A stretch of DNA of 64,000 nucleotides from Mytilinidion resinicola (Eukaryota > Ascomycota > Dothideomycetes > Mytilinidiales > Mytilinidiaceae), in assembly GCF_010093595.1 (NCBI RefSeq), contig NW_022985449.1:555410-619409 (forward strand). Direction: 5' to 3'. How positions within the stretch are numbered: the first letter of the stretch is position 1; every line of letters begins with the position of its first letter. The position numbers and the translations under genes are program-made. This document shows, piece after piece, positions 22,286 through 33,508 of this stretch. The notes under the pieces were generated by a model. That model searched no databases and had not been told where the DNA came from. It saw only the letters and a program-made list of their open reading frames with translations.

Positions 22286-23922
22286 AGAACCTCGACTAAG
22301 CAGCCATATTGGGGTTAGCGTTGTTCTATCGCACCGGGACTAATTATAGCACTTTCACTTCAAATTGTCCTCACACTTCAAGGAGAAACAGGACAACCTG
22401 TGCAGAGGAGATTGAATATTCAAAAAGAGCTACTCTCACAGGCTAGAGATTGCACTTCATGATCTGTTGCAAGGAGGTGTTTGAAGCGTGGTGCACGGTC
22501 CAATCTTGAGATATCCACAATGCATGCCTTCTCGCCAATGTATCTTCCGGTGTACCGCACACGTCCATCGCTCACAAGCAACCCAAAATGACAATGCCGT
22601 ATCGCATGCGTGTATCTCAAGATAGCTGCCGAGCGGTGTGAGTGTTCAGGATGCCCGCGGACGCTCGGAGCGGACAAGCAATCTCTCCGTGACGCGCGAG
22701 GAAATTTCCTAGACGGCCGTCCTTGAGGAGACCGGAGAGGCCAAACCCCAGCTTACAGGCCCCAGATCTAGCCAGCTCATTCGCGAGAAGGGACTTCCCG
22801 GGTTCAGGTCCACTATTGGCCTTCGCAGTAGTGGAGTGTCTATCAGACTCCACATGCCGATCGAGCAGAATGGTCAACACCTTGACTCAATTGCTCCTAA
22901 CGTCCAATCGCGGCGCCTCGGGTGCGTTCGGAAGTGCAGACAGCGTGGTCTGGCACTGTGCCTCAAGCCATTTGATGAAGTCGCAAGGGAGAGTCAACGG
23001 GAGGTTGGCCTGAGCCTTATACAAGCTTTGGCGGCACTGGAGTGCTAGCTATTCACGGCTCGCCCGACCGCATCCGGGCCCCGACATCGCGTGGTTGTCG
23101 AACAAGCTCCCCGGCCCCCGTCTTTTGACTCGCGTGGCTGATAAGTAAGCCCCTGCCCGCATCCTGGCGACGATGGCCGACCGGAATGATTGCCGAGGTT
23201 CTGGCCCCAAATCAGGCCGGACTGGTGAAGGGTCGGAGAGAATGAGGGCCAAATATCAGGACCACTATCACAAGCTGGCCGTTGCTTGTTGCACCGCCGG
23301 CTTGGGTCAAGGACCTACCTGCTATCTCTCCCCTGCCTGTGCAGCACACTGAATCTTGGAAACGGCAATCCGTGTGCTACTGGTTAGAGCGTGCAGCAGC
23401 CTCCAGGTTCAATATCAACCACCAGTTCACCACGTTGCGCCCACAATCGCGTGCTGTTGCTCAAGCTGCTCTCTTAAAGCCCCTCTCCCCCTCTGTGCCG
23501 GCTCCTGTGCCCCATCTCTCGTCCCTGCTCCGATTAATCGTTATCTATTGTGCTCTATTGCTCCTTTGCTTGGAAGAGATAGCTGTGTCACGTACTGACG
23601 TTGCCATCCCCAGTCTCAGTGACGTCTGTTTCCGATCTTCCTTATCAATCTAAAGTATCACGTTATCAGCCGGCGAGATTGACAATTCAGTTGAGTTGAA
23701 CTTGCCGACGCGTTGGATTTGTGTTTGCTCCTTTGCTATATCTTCTTCCACGGAGCAGCTTCCCCTTCCTTGCTCAACCATTAAAACCACCAACACCAAC
23801 CCTACGTCCACCACACTTCTGAGCACCCTCTCGAGCAAAACCAAGTTCTGGAGAATTCCCGCTTCGAACCACATTGTGGGCAAGACTTCCAGACTCCTGA
23901 TTTCAGCCTTCCTCGTCCGGAA
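22286..23922. other. intergenic, upstream of the IMPase-like gene
   Basis: No supportable gene over 1.6 kb. The last 500 bases are pyrimidine-rich (for example 23480-23640) and probably hold promoter and 5' leader of the gene at 23923. Confidence 0.45.
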
Positions 23923-24951
23923 ATGGCTCCTTCAACCAATTCCTCCGCTCTAGCGACACCAGAAGTCTCAGACTACAGCTCGGCAAATACGCCCGCAACC
24001 TCAATCACATCCTCCATCTCATCCTTCCAAGATGTGAACAAGGCTCTGCTAGACTGCCTGATCGGCCAATTAGACCTTGTATCAATCAAAGACACCCTCG
24101 TCTCAATCGCCCAGGAAGGAGGCGACATGATGCTCGCTGCGGACCCGTCCGTGGACACTTCCGATTCAAAAAGGAACAGCAGCGATCGAGTGACCGCAAC
24201 CGACAAGGCCGTGGAGAACATGGTGTCCTCGCGCCTCAGGGCCGCGTACCCTGACTTCGAGTTCCTCGGAGAAGAAACCCTGAAGGACGGCCAGAAGCTT
24301 GGTGATGCACCTACCTTTGTCTGCGACCCTATCGACGGGACACTGAACTTCATCCACGGCTTCCCCAACACCGCCATCTCGCTCGCGCTCACAGTGTCCA
24401 AGAAGCCCGTAGTCGGAGTCGTGTTCAACCCATTCCGCAATGAGCTCTACACAGCCATCAGAGGCCGCGGCGCCTTCCTCCAAAAGACAAACGGCTCCAT
24501 TCACAAACTACCAATTCGCCAGAATCCCACTGCCCTCACTGGTCTAAACGGCTGTCTCGTAGCCATAGAATGGGGCAGTGAGCGTAGCGGCCCCAACTGG
24601 GATCTCCGAACCGACATGACCCGGAAGCTGATGAGCGCGAAATCGGTGGGTGGCGCAATGGTGCACTCTATCCGCTGCTCTGGCTCCGCAGCACTCGACT
24701 TCTGCTACGTGGCTGCAGGCAGCATCGATGTCTTCTGGGAAGGCGGATGCTGGATCTGGGACATCTGCGCTGGATGGATCATCCTCGAGGAAGCGGGCGG
24801 AATGGTGGCGAGTGCTAATCCTGGTGATTGGGACCCGAGTTTGGAAGGGCGGCTGTATCTAGCTGTGAGAGGAGCCGCGAGCGGCCAGGAGGAAGTGATT
24901 GAGGAGATGTGGGGCTGCATGGGGGAGCGAAAATTCGTGTTCGCCAAGTAA
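23923..24951 (+). CDS. inositol-1-monophosphatase family (QutG-like)
   Basis: A magnesium-dependent, lithium-sensitive-type phosphatase: the family hydrolyses inositol monophosphates, and the fungal QutG branch is linked to quinate utilisation genes. Single exon, 342 residues. Metal ligands are visible in FLGEE (about 115), in DPIDGTLNFIHGFP (about 133-146) and in CWIWDICAGWIILEEAGG (about 282-299). The first 40 residues are Ser/Thr-rich and probably disordered, longer than in bacterial enzymes. No quinate genes stand nearby, so the QutG role is not supported by context; a housekeeping inositol phosphatase is equally possible. Confidence 0.9.
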   Translation: MAPSTNSSALATPEVSDYSSANTPATSITSSISSFQDVNKALLDCLIGQLDLVSIKDTLVSIAQEGGDMMLAADPSVDTSDSKRNSSDRVTATDKAVENMVSSRLRAAYPDFEFLGEETLKDGQKLGDAPTFVCDPIDGTLNFIHGFPNTAISLALTVSKKPVVGVVFNPFRNELYTAIRGRGAFLQKTNGSIHKLPIRQNPTALTGLNGCLVAIEWGSERSGPNWDLRTDMTRKLMSAKSVGGAMVHSIRCSGSAALDFCYVAAGSIDVFWEGGCWIWDICAGWIILEEAGGMVASANPGDWDPSLEGRLYLAVRGAASGQEEVIEEMWGCMGERKFVFAK

Positions 24952-25637
24952 GCCGGATGAACGACGCACGAACGAACGACACAAAAGTACCATCGAGATC
25001 GATCTTCTCCTACTCGATATCTTTCGGTTTCGGGTTGCAAGCGACATAGATTCGGTGTTTTCATTTTCACTTGGGCTCTCTGCGTGGATACCCTCGGTTT
25101 CTTCTTCTACGAATGGTTCTCACACGGGCTGCAATAGTTGAAGATTTCGGATTTCTTAAACCACGGTGGTGAAAATAGCATGGAGCTGATTATGCCTGCG
25201 TTTCCAGTCTTTTGTTCGCCTCCTATACCATCTAGACTGTGATTTCACAAGGGCATGAGGCCTTCTATAGATACCTTTATCGAGGAACGGGCTACTTGCA
25301 TGAAGCGAGAGGCTATAATTAAAGACATAATCGTTTTGATTCTATCAGATATGATGAAGTCCGAGACTTGACTTCAGTATGCGATGAAAAGGAGTTTTAG
25401 ACCCGAAAAGCTCTGTCATAGATTTAGATACGGCCAAACGATGTTTCGTAGGAATAGCAGAGGGGTGGATTGAATTTTTGGAAATTGAATGAGAGTGAAA
25501 AAGAAAGCGAAATCCATAAGCATGTATATCGACAAAGTAACCTCTTGGCAAACATTAAGAAGAATAACGATAATCACTTTCTTTACTAAGACGAATCCAA
25601 AGTCACTATCTTTTCAAGGACTTTACCCAGTATCACG
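24952..25637. other. convergent 3' region
   Basis: Tail-to-tail spacer between the IMPase-like and BTB genes; only short shadow ORFs. Confidence 0.5.
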
Positions 25638-27108
25638 CTACTTCTTGGCTTGATCGTCCATATGTTTTTTATGGGAGTCCAGAACCGCCGATGGGATCTT
25701 CTTGAGGATATCCTGGATGGAATCAGATAGTTGAGCTGCTTTGGTGCATTCAGTATGATCCTCGATGGTGTGGTTGTACCTACTCCCCTCACATGACTTG
25801 TGAAAATATATCGTTAGATCCATGAGCGATTTCGAAAGCTCATTGATGTTTCTCGGTACTTCTGAGGCTGTAGGGCGTTTTGGGAATAACCCAAGCTGAT
25901 GGAAGCCTCGAACTAAAGAACCGACAACGGAGGCATGACATGCTTCGACACTTTGTCGGTTATCACTTGGCTGGCTAACCACACAGGCATGGGTAGCGGC
26001 AAGAACGGCGTCGAACTTCTTGTAGCACGTGTCTAGAAGAGCTGATATGGTGTCCTGTCTGACTCTGACGATGGTTTCTTGAAATGTAGTCAGTTTTCGA
26101 AATTGCTGTTTGAGTGCATTCAAAGCTCCTGTAATACATAATTGTGATTTGAAAACTACTTGAGAGTCTTGATAGCGAAATGAGTTATAAGATTATGGGA
26201 GCCGTCTCGTACTCACCGATGGAGTCTAGTGGCATCGTTGGACCGAGAAAGTCGCCTCCACTGTTCAAGCACTCTCCATCCGGACCTTTGATGGTGAACA
26301 GAACTAGCCTTGATGAAAGGGACTGATATATGCTGTGGTAGCCGAATGTCCAAGCGATGAACAGTGACTCCTCGTATCCATTCTGGAGAGATAGCTCCTC
26401 AAGGTCCCGGCTCCAGGCAGTGACGAACGGTCGCACAATCTTTACAGTGTCATACTTATCGCATATCACGGCAAGGTCGAGCAGTCGATGGAACGGCATT
26501 GGGCTCGCAGGCGGAAGTTGGGAGAAATGTAGATGGGCTACCCTGAGTACGACGAGTAATGCTTCTTCGTCGTCATCAGGAAACTCGACCTGGGAAGCCT
26601 GGCTCTCCGCAAACCGATTGCTAAACATGGCCTTCCAAACCGGGCTAGCTAGGCGCAGAACCCGAGAGGACACGCGAATCCTTGTTGATAGAGTTCCAAC
26701 AATGAGGGTGACGTCGCCGTCATCATCCAAGATGATACTTTCGGACAATCGCTCCGGCCAGTCAGCTAAAGAAGTGACCTGGCCTTCCCGTTGCTTTCCT
26801 TTACCCTTCTTAGAGCTCTTGCCGAACACACTTACTAGAGAAGCAACCTTCTCAGTATTCCCTAGTGAGAAGTCAAGCTCTGCAATTGAAGTGCCTTGCT
26901 TAGACTCTGTTGGCTCAGCAGGTCCCGACACCGGAGCATCTGGCACCGTGATAGCTTCCACGGCGAAAGCTTTTTTATTTCGCCCTTTTTTAATCTTCTT
27001 TGGAGTGAGTTTCTCCATGATCTCGGGCTCCGGATCTGCCCCTCCTTTGTTCTCACCAAACCCATCATCATTTCTCTGTTTGGAGGAGCTACTAGTGGCC
27101 CAATCCAT
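25638..27108 (-). CDS. BTB/POZ-domain protein
   Basis: Exons 27108-26217 and 26128-25638 with an 88-nt intron give 460 residues. After a Lys-rich low-complexity N-terminus (KKIKKGRNKK) the BTB domain begins at about residue 125. It reads GDVTLIVGT, IRVSSRVLRLASPVWKAMF (the usual fungal BTB core) and VEFPDDDEEALLVVLRVAHLHF, then a helical LLDLAVICDKYDTVKIVRPFV segment. This layout is that of the many fungal BTB proteins of unknown partner, possibly Cul3 adaptors. The C-terminal exon is helical with several Cys and no known domain. An in-frame extension to 27291 exists, but its hydrophobic sequence looks like translated leader, so the MDWATSSSS start was chosen. Confidence 0.75.
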
Positions 27109-28071
27109 GTCGTTCCACGCACGACTAAGAGTAGCTAGGAGGCATGTAGTTCCGGGTCGAAAGTAATTATGGAATTTGAGGACTTCGCTGAGGACAGTTA
27201 AAGATACGAATGCACGGAAATCATGGAGGGTGATTGAGGGCCAGATAAGCAATGGAAAAGCAATTGTGGGTGTAACGTCGGCTTGCTGCATTCTGACGTG
27301 TCACAGTTACAAAGCATGTCGGGAATGCTTAGAGCGGTAGAACAAGCCCAGCACTGGCAAGGATATATATCAACCTAACGGCCTCTGATAAGGGAGTCGG
27401 TGTCATCAAATCCAGTCCCTCTGCTAGGAGATTGTGGAGCATGATAAAGGAGGCAGCGAGGTTAGTTCAATTCGAGCCGGAGCGGAATAACTATCAGCCG
27501 AAGGACCTCTTCTTTACCACCTTCTTCGTCATTACATTCTTCTGAAAGCGATCTAGAGCATCACAGGATGCGGCACCAAAGCATTCGAGACGGCCGTTGA
27601 ATTGAAAGAAAAAAATCAACTCTAACAGTAGATTGGGCTTTCCTTAGCCTCGATTGCCATCAACGTTCGACCAAGACTAGAATATCTTACGCCAAGAACG
27701 TTGACACCTTTCTTCCTGAACTGTGTAGAATTTCCAAACCCCAGCTCTGTTGTGCATCGCAGTAGCGAGCCGCTATGTTATATGCTTTTCTCTTCCATCG
27801 CTCGTCGATCCATTAGTCGTCTTAGTAGCGAGGCACCGCAGGCTAGGCCGGTCTGAGGTGGTCCAGTTCAAAGTCAGTGGGTTACGACGGTTTCGAAACC
27901 GGCCCGAAATCCACCTTCAGGTAATTGACAATTGGTCCAGAAATTCTTGTAACCATCGAAGCAACCCAGACAGCGTTGAAGAAACGTAGAAAGTCTTCCT
28001 GATACGTACGGGCTTAGCTGTTGTTGCATACTGCAAGCGCACCTTACACGCACGATACCATCCGATACCAT
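27109..28071. other. divergent intergenic region
   Basis: Lies between the BTB gene (minus) and the gene at 28072 (plus); no ORF with known sequence. Confidence 0.5.
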
Positions 28072-28962
28072 ATGGCTGCGGAACCACTTCCTATTAAGGG
28101 CCTATCCTTTGGACAAAGGAAAGATCGCCGCCGCTCAATCAACCGCTCGCTCCTTTCCATCACTCCAGAGAACTCCAACTTACAATTCGCGTCGCCACTC
28201 TTTTCCGTGCTACCTGCGGAACTTCGTAATCAGATCTTCGCTCTCGCATGCTCTCAGTATCGCGACACATCCCGTCTAGTCAAAGGCATACACCCAAGAG
28301 TCTGCCGTCCCAGTCATCGACATCCCGTCCGAACATGCACCTCACTGCTCCGGACCTGCAGGTTGATCTACTACGAGACCCACGTAATCCCTCTCCAGAG
28401 CGCAACGCATTATGGTGACACAGTGAGAGCCTGGCCAAACTACGTTTTCCACCTCACGAGAGCACAACAGCTAAATTTGTTCCACTTGCACGTCTCTGTC
28501 TATGACTATGGCGACAGGGACCTTAAATTCTTCGACAAGTTTACCCGGGGCGACGGGATGTACTGGAAAAGGATCACTGTTCTAAAGAATTGGTATACTA
28601 GGATGCCTGACCTGTGGGTACGCCCAGAGGGAACACGGCCGAGCCATGCCCTCCCAATCCAAGTGCCGCTATCCTGCTCAGAATTTGTGTTCGAGCTGGA
28701 GGTATTGCCAGTATGGGTCAAAAAGAATGAGTATCGAGGCATGGAGGAGGCGGAAGAGTATGTGCGGCGGATGGAGACGTACAAAGTCTTGAAGATAGAT
28801 GGCTCATCTTTCGCGCGAGCTCCATCGAGAGTTGAGCGCTTTAGTTGGACTGCGCCGAACAAACCGGAACTCGACACAAGGGCCGCGGTTGATATGGAGA
28901 ACGTGGCGCCTAAATGCGACGTTTTTAGGATTGTATGGAAGGGAGACGCCCACTTTAATTGA
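28072..28962 (+). CDS. F-box-like / DUF7730-type fungal protein
   Basis: Single exon, 296 residues from the ATG at 28072 (MAAEPLPIKG); an in-frame extension to 28021 has no support. A short LPAELRNQIFALAC motif near residue 50 is the F-box-like signature of a large fungal family. It is followed by the typical LLRTCRLIYYETHVIPLQSAT segment and a beta-rich body (YVFHLTRAQQLNLFHLHVSVYDYG). Members are mostly uncharacterised. The protein is basic at the N-terminus, and no signal or membrane segment is seen. Confidence 0.7.
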   Translation: MAAEPLPIKGLSFGQRKDRRRSINRSLLSITPENSNLQFASPLFSVLPAELRNQIFALACSQYRDTSRLVKGIHPRVCRPSHRHPVRTCTSLLRTCRLIYYETHVIPLQSATHYGDTVRAWPNYVFHLTRAQQLNLFHLHVSVYDYGDRDLKFFDKFTRGDGMYWKRITVLKNWYTRMPDLWVRPEGTRPSHALPIQVPLSCSEFVFELEVLPVWVKKNEYRGMEEAEEYVRRMETYKVLKIDGSSFARAPSRVERFSWTAPNKPELDTRAAVDMENVAPKCDVFRIVWKGDAHFN

Positions 28963-29298
28963 AATCAGTGAGCTTTATCATTGGACAACAGCACACACCA
29001 ACAGAGCCATACCGATGTCGTTTAAGCTGGCTGATGGTCAAGAATAGTCTATCCGGCTATACATCTTTAATTTCAAAATCTAGCAAGGCCATGTATGGTG
29101 TATGATAGCCAATCTCGATGAAATTGTATCAACTACGAGATTGCTTACTGTGTGCGATCAGTTTGTGAAGTTCTATTCACTAAGATGTGGAGTGAATGTA
29201 GGCCACGTGAGAGTGTGATCGAAAGTACGCAGATCATGACACCGTTCTCTAACATTTTCCACGCCGAAACAGCAATCCTCAAAACGAAACAACCAACT
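28963..29298. other. intergenic
   Basis: 336 bases between two plus-strand genes; nothing else recognised. Confidence 0.5.
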
Positions 29299-30753
29299 AT
29301 GGAGTCTACAGAACGCTCCCCCAAACGTCGCCGCTCCACCGACGGCTATGTAGAGTCGCCACCCCGCCGTCGCTCTCTATCCCGCTCTCCGACCCACGCA
29401 TCCCCCAAATACAACCTTATTGAGCGACCAGCGCGTCGCAGTTACAGTCGCGCCGACAGCGACGACGAAGCAGACAGACGATACTACCGCGATCGACGGT
29501 CACCGCGCTCGACGAGATCGCGGTCAAGACGACGCTCGAGGTCCCCGTCCGGGACCATTGCGACTCCTCCGCCCGACAAACCTACTCAATTACATTACAA
29601 GCCGCACTTGATACTGCGGGGACACAAGAAGGGGGTGGCCGCGGTCAAATTCTCACCAGACGGGCGGTGGATAGCCAGCTGCTGTGAGTATGCTGCAAAT
29701 CTGAGGCATTCAGTGAACTGGAATACTGATGTAACTGTCTTCACAGCATCGGATGCAACAATCAAGATCTGGGACGCGAGAACCGGGGAGCTAGCACACA
29801 CCCTCGAAGGCCATCTAGCTGGAATATCAACCATAGCATGGAGCCCCGACTCGAAAATCCTCGCCTCAGGCTCTGACGACAAGTCTATCCGGCTGTGGGA
29901 CGTGACTACAGTGAGCCTCCCTAACCTCGCTATCGAATTCAAGCCCCATTCCAATGTCACACCTCTACGAAGAATGCTACCTAAAGACAATGACTAACCT
30001 CTCTTCCACCACCAGGGCCAACCCCAACCCGTACCCCTCCTAGGTCACCACAACTACATCTACGCCCTAGCCTTCTCCCCAAAAGGCAACATGCTCGTCA
30101 GCGGCTCCTATGACGAAGCCGTCTTCCTCTGGGACGTGCGCGCCGCCCGCGTCATGCGCTCCCTCCCCGCGCACTCCGACCCCGTCTCCGGCGTCGACTT
30201 CGTACGCGACGGCACTCTCATCGCCTCCTGCGCATCAGATGGGCTCATCCGCGTGTGGGACACGGCAACCGGCCAATGCCTGCGAACACTCGTACACGAG
30301 GATAACGCACCGGTCACGAATGTGCGGTTCAGCCCAAACGGAAAATATGTGCTAGCCTGGACGCTGGATAGTTGCATACGGCTTTGGAATTATGTGGAGG
30401 GCAAGGGGAGGTGCGTGAAGACGTATCAGGGGCATATAAATAAGAAGTATAGTATTGGTGGTGCATTTGGGGTGTATGGGACGCGGGACTACCTGTATGC
30501 ATTTGTGGCGAGCGGGAGCGAGGACGGCAGCGTTGTGCTGTGGGATGTGAGTTCGAAGAATGTGATGCAGAGGCTCGAGGGGCATGAGGGGGCGGTGTTG
30601 GGCGTCGATGCGCATCCTACGCAGCAGGTGATTGTGAGCGCGGGGTTGGATCGGACGGTGAGAGTGTGGAGGGTGGAGGAAGGCCATGGGGAAGCAGTTG
30701 CGGGGCCTAAAATAGATAGAGAGGTTGAGACAGTAGTGACAGAGGAGAGTTGA
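29299..30753 (+). CDS. Swd3 / WDR5-like WD40 protein (COMPASS subunit)
   Basis: Exons 29299-29683, 29747-29910 and 30016-30753 (introns 63 and 105 nt) give 428 residues. Residues 1-95 form an Arg/Ser-rich tail with many SP and RS dipeptides (SPRSTRSRSRRRSRSPSG). From about 105 a seven-blade WD40 propeller follows: LRGHKKGVAAVKFSPDG, SDATIKIWDARTGE, LEGHLAGISTIAWSPDS, IRLWDVTT, LLGHHNYIYALAFSPKGN and so on. Blade order and the YQGHINKKYSIGGAFGVYG segment match WDR5/Swd3, which recognises histone H3 in the Set1 H3K4 methyltransferase complex. The RS-like tail is not part of animal WDR5 and may give nuclear targeting. Other WD40 families remain possible. Confidence 0.85.
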
Positions 30754-31418
30754 GCGATTGAAGAAATCATGGGCTTGCTTCAGGCGCGGTTTCAAATTCC
30801 ATGATACCCGGAACTTTTGGACTTAAGTATGTGGAGGCTTCTAATTCTACTACATGCCGTTTTGATAGCTGCATCTCACGATTGATTTACACCACTTGTA
30901 CCTCCGACATGAATGTTATAGTTACGTGCCCTCAGATAAGTACCTCATGATCGACGTAAATATAGGAAAGGGTAGGGCATGTGATCGGGGTAAGAGGTAG
31001 AGTAGAGTGTGATCCCCTGTGGACGGATGTCGGCTTAACTTTGATCGGACTAGTTGAGTTAGTTAGGGGGACTGAAATAGCGGTATGAATATACGTCTGT
31101 TCTCTGAAAACGTCTGAGGTTGAGCCGGGAAGAGAACGCCTTCCAAGAGCATAAATGCCTAATAAGATTCCGAAGAAAGTGATTTTGACCATTTCTTACG
31201 TAGAGTTCACATGGCTTCTACATATCGCAGTATAGGATACTAAATGAAGAAAAATCACGATCACTTGAATACCGGAAGAGCTTTCCAGTTCTATCTACAT
31301 TTAGTCTCTGGAGGCAAACTTAACTCCATTTAGAGTTTCAACATGGTTCGAGTACCAGTACCATCGCAGTCGAGGGTCAAGAACTCAATAAAATAACATA
31401 CAAGTATATACAAACTCA
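30754..31418. other. convergent 3' region
   Basis: Spacer between the Swd3-like and complex I genes, AT-rich in its right half; no gene seen. Confidence 0.5.
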
Positions 31419-32430
31419 CTATAGAGCGCCATCCGTACGCAAGGTCTCATTGCCCCACGGCTCGCTCGTCAACGAGGTCAACCCCTTTGCGGGCTCGCAG
31501 CTTTTCCTTCCGCTCAACGGCCCAGGCGTTGGTACCTTCACCCCCCCAGCCTCATATGCCCGTCCTTGCTCATTGATCTCGCTCCCGCTCTTCACGTTCC
31601 TGTCGTCGCCTGTTATGGCGCCCTTGCCAGCCTTGCTACCTAGTCCCGCTTCCCCAGGCGGCGCGCCAGTCGCTTCAGCGGCGTGTTGCAGGGCCTTCAG
31701 TAGAGATACAGTGGTGTCGTATGTCAAATCTTCATAGTAGTCGTCGTTGATCTGGACCATGGGGGCGTTGGCACAGGCGCCGAGGCACTCTACCTCTGTG
31801 AATGTGAAGAGGCCGTCCTTGGTAGTCTCGCCGTGGTGGATCCCGAGGTGGTCACCAATGGCTTTCATGATGGAGTCGCTGTCTCGGAGCATACACGGTG
31901 TCTATAAAATCCCGTTAGATACCTCCATATAAGCCCAGTCCCCAAATTGTTCAACGTACCGTCGTGCAGCACTGGACGTGGAACCGGCCCACCGGACTCC
32001 GGTTGTACATGGTGTAGAAGGTCGCCACCTCGTAGACTCGCATGGGAGGCATTTCCAGCAGCCGAGCCACCTCATTCATGACGCTGATACTGGTGAAGCC
32101 GTGCTGGCGCTGCCCCAGATCTAGGAGCGGCATCACGGCGGCCTTCTTGTATTGGCTAGGGTACCGACTTAGGATCTCCTTGATGATCTTCTCATTCTGG
32201 GCGGTGAACTTGAAGGGAATAGAAGGGTTGTTGACGGATGAATCGCGGTGCTGTTCGTCATGTTAGCAGGTGTTCCTAGTGTTGGCGTCGGGGGAATTGC
32301 AGCGTACCACCTGCAGCGAGTCGCTACGAGACGGCGTCTTTGCGGTGAACGATCGCCATTGAGGCGTCTGAAACTGCCGAAGGACCCGGGGAGCACGTCG
32401 GAGGACGAGCGGTGCCAGTTTTGAAGCCAT
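31419..32430 (-). CDS. NADH dehydrogenase (complex I) 24 kDa subunit, NDUFV2/NUO-24
   Basis: Carries the N1a [2Fe-2S] cluster in the matrix arm of mitochondrial complex I. Exons 32430-32311, 32250-31960 and 31901-31419 (introns 60 and 58 nt) give 297 residues. The first ~35 residues are basic and Ser/Thr-rich without acidic residues ([19 protein letters not shown]), a mitochondrial presequence. The four cluster cysteines are in HVQCCTTTPCML, which spans the second intron, and in [12 protein letters not shown]. The thioredoxin-like fold signature [21 protein letters not shown] is complete. The C-terminal part has a Gly/Ala-rich insertion (about residues 215-265) before the conserved [11 protein letters not shown] tail. 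Confidence 0.95.
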
Positions 32431-33508
32431 TGCGGGGTGAGGAGGATGGATGATGGCGTTCCAATGATGCCGTGAGGTTCATCTTGAAGTGCCAAGTATT
32501 TCGGTCTTTCGGCCAATCAGCACAGACTAGTTTGATATCAATAGTTTCCTACCTTTAATGGCGAGGAAAGCTGTTCACGACTTAAAGCTTCATTTTTTAA
32601 TAATTTGTAGGTATATGTATTCGGCCAATTTTCAATCACTCATCTTATACTATTGTCGGGCATTGTCCGTCTATCAAGTACGAAGTACAATGCCTCATCA
32701 TTGAAATCCGTACACTCGTTTACCGCTGTGTGAGGAGCTTCATAGTATTTTCAGTATTCCGAATAAGAGAGAAATCCGGAATTTTAGGCGACTACTAAAC
32801 TTGTGAGGCTACCTCAGACAGCGCCAACAGGGTGTGCGCAGATTGGGAGTGTATCCGCCGCGCCTAGTTTCTATTAGGACGTTGAAGCCCCACAGACAGT
32901 GGCAGGAAAGTGTACGAATATCTATGGCAAGGCACTGTTACTCCTACATCTCGAAGACAGTCTGATGTAAAGGAGAAATTCACTTCAAAGAGTGCAAATC
33001 AAGAATTCAGACTTAGAGGATCCATAAGCGGGCAATGTCCCATTGATTGCATAACCAGTTGCCAGCCAATGACCAATCCATCGCCAACCAAACCAGGGAA
33101 ACACCGAACGACAAAACACGCTGAACGCCTCAAATTTCACATTCACGTACCTTCGTTGTGTCACCAGTCTGTCCGTCGCTTGAGAAACGCGACCACCCTA
33201 GAGTAGATGGTCGGCGTGAATCTTCCGGTCAGCTATTCATGACTGAGTATACAAGGAAGGTTTCGTTTTGTGTCTTATTGGTAGACACCCCTGGTAGGTG
33301 ACCTAATAAAAGTTAAGAGAAGTTTTCAAAAGGTCGAGTAAGTCTTGCCATGAGAGGTCTGACATTTATAATCATTGGTATCTCCCCGAACGCCGGCCCA
33401 CATGCCTCTTGACGTTGAAAAGTGGTTGCGGTAAATGAACCTGTAAACAATCAAAAAATCTCCATTCCATTTCAGGTCATCTTTTCACATACCACAAGAT
33501 AGCAAAGA
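32431..33508. other. intergenic
   Basis: About 1.1 kb without recognised coding sequence; the right part should be the 3' UTR of the RRM gene. Confidence 0.5.

Noticed and set aside
23365..23415. TGGTTAGAGCG followed by GGTTCAATATC, A/B-box-like pair
   Set aside because: Spacing too short and B-box too poor for a tRNA.
27109..27291. 61-codon N-terminal extension of the BTB protein
   Set aside because: Hydrophobic, irregular sequence with no family support; more likely translated leader.
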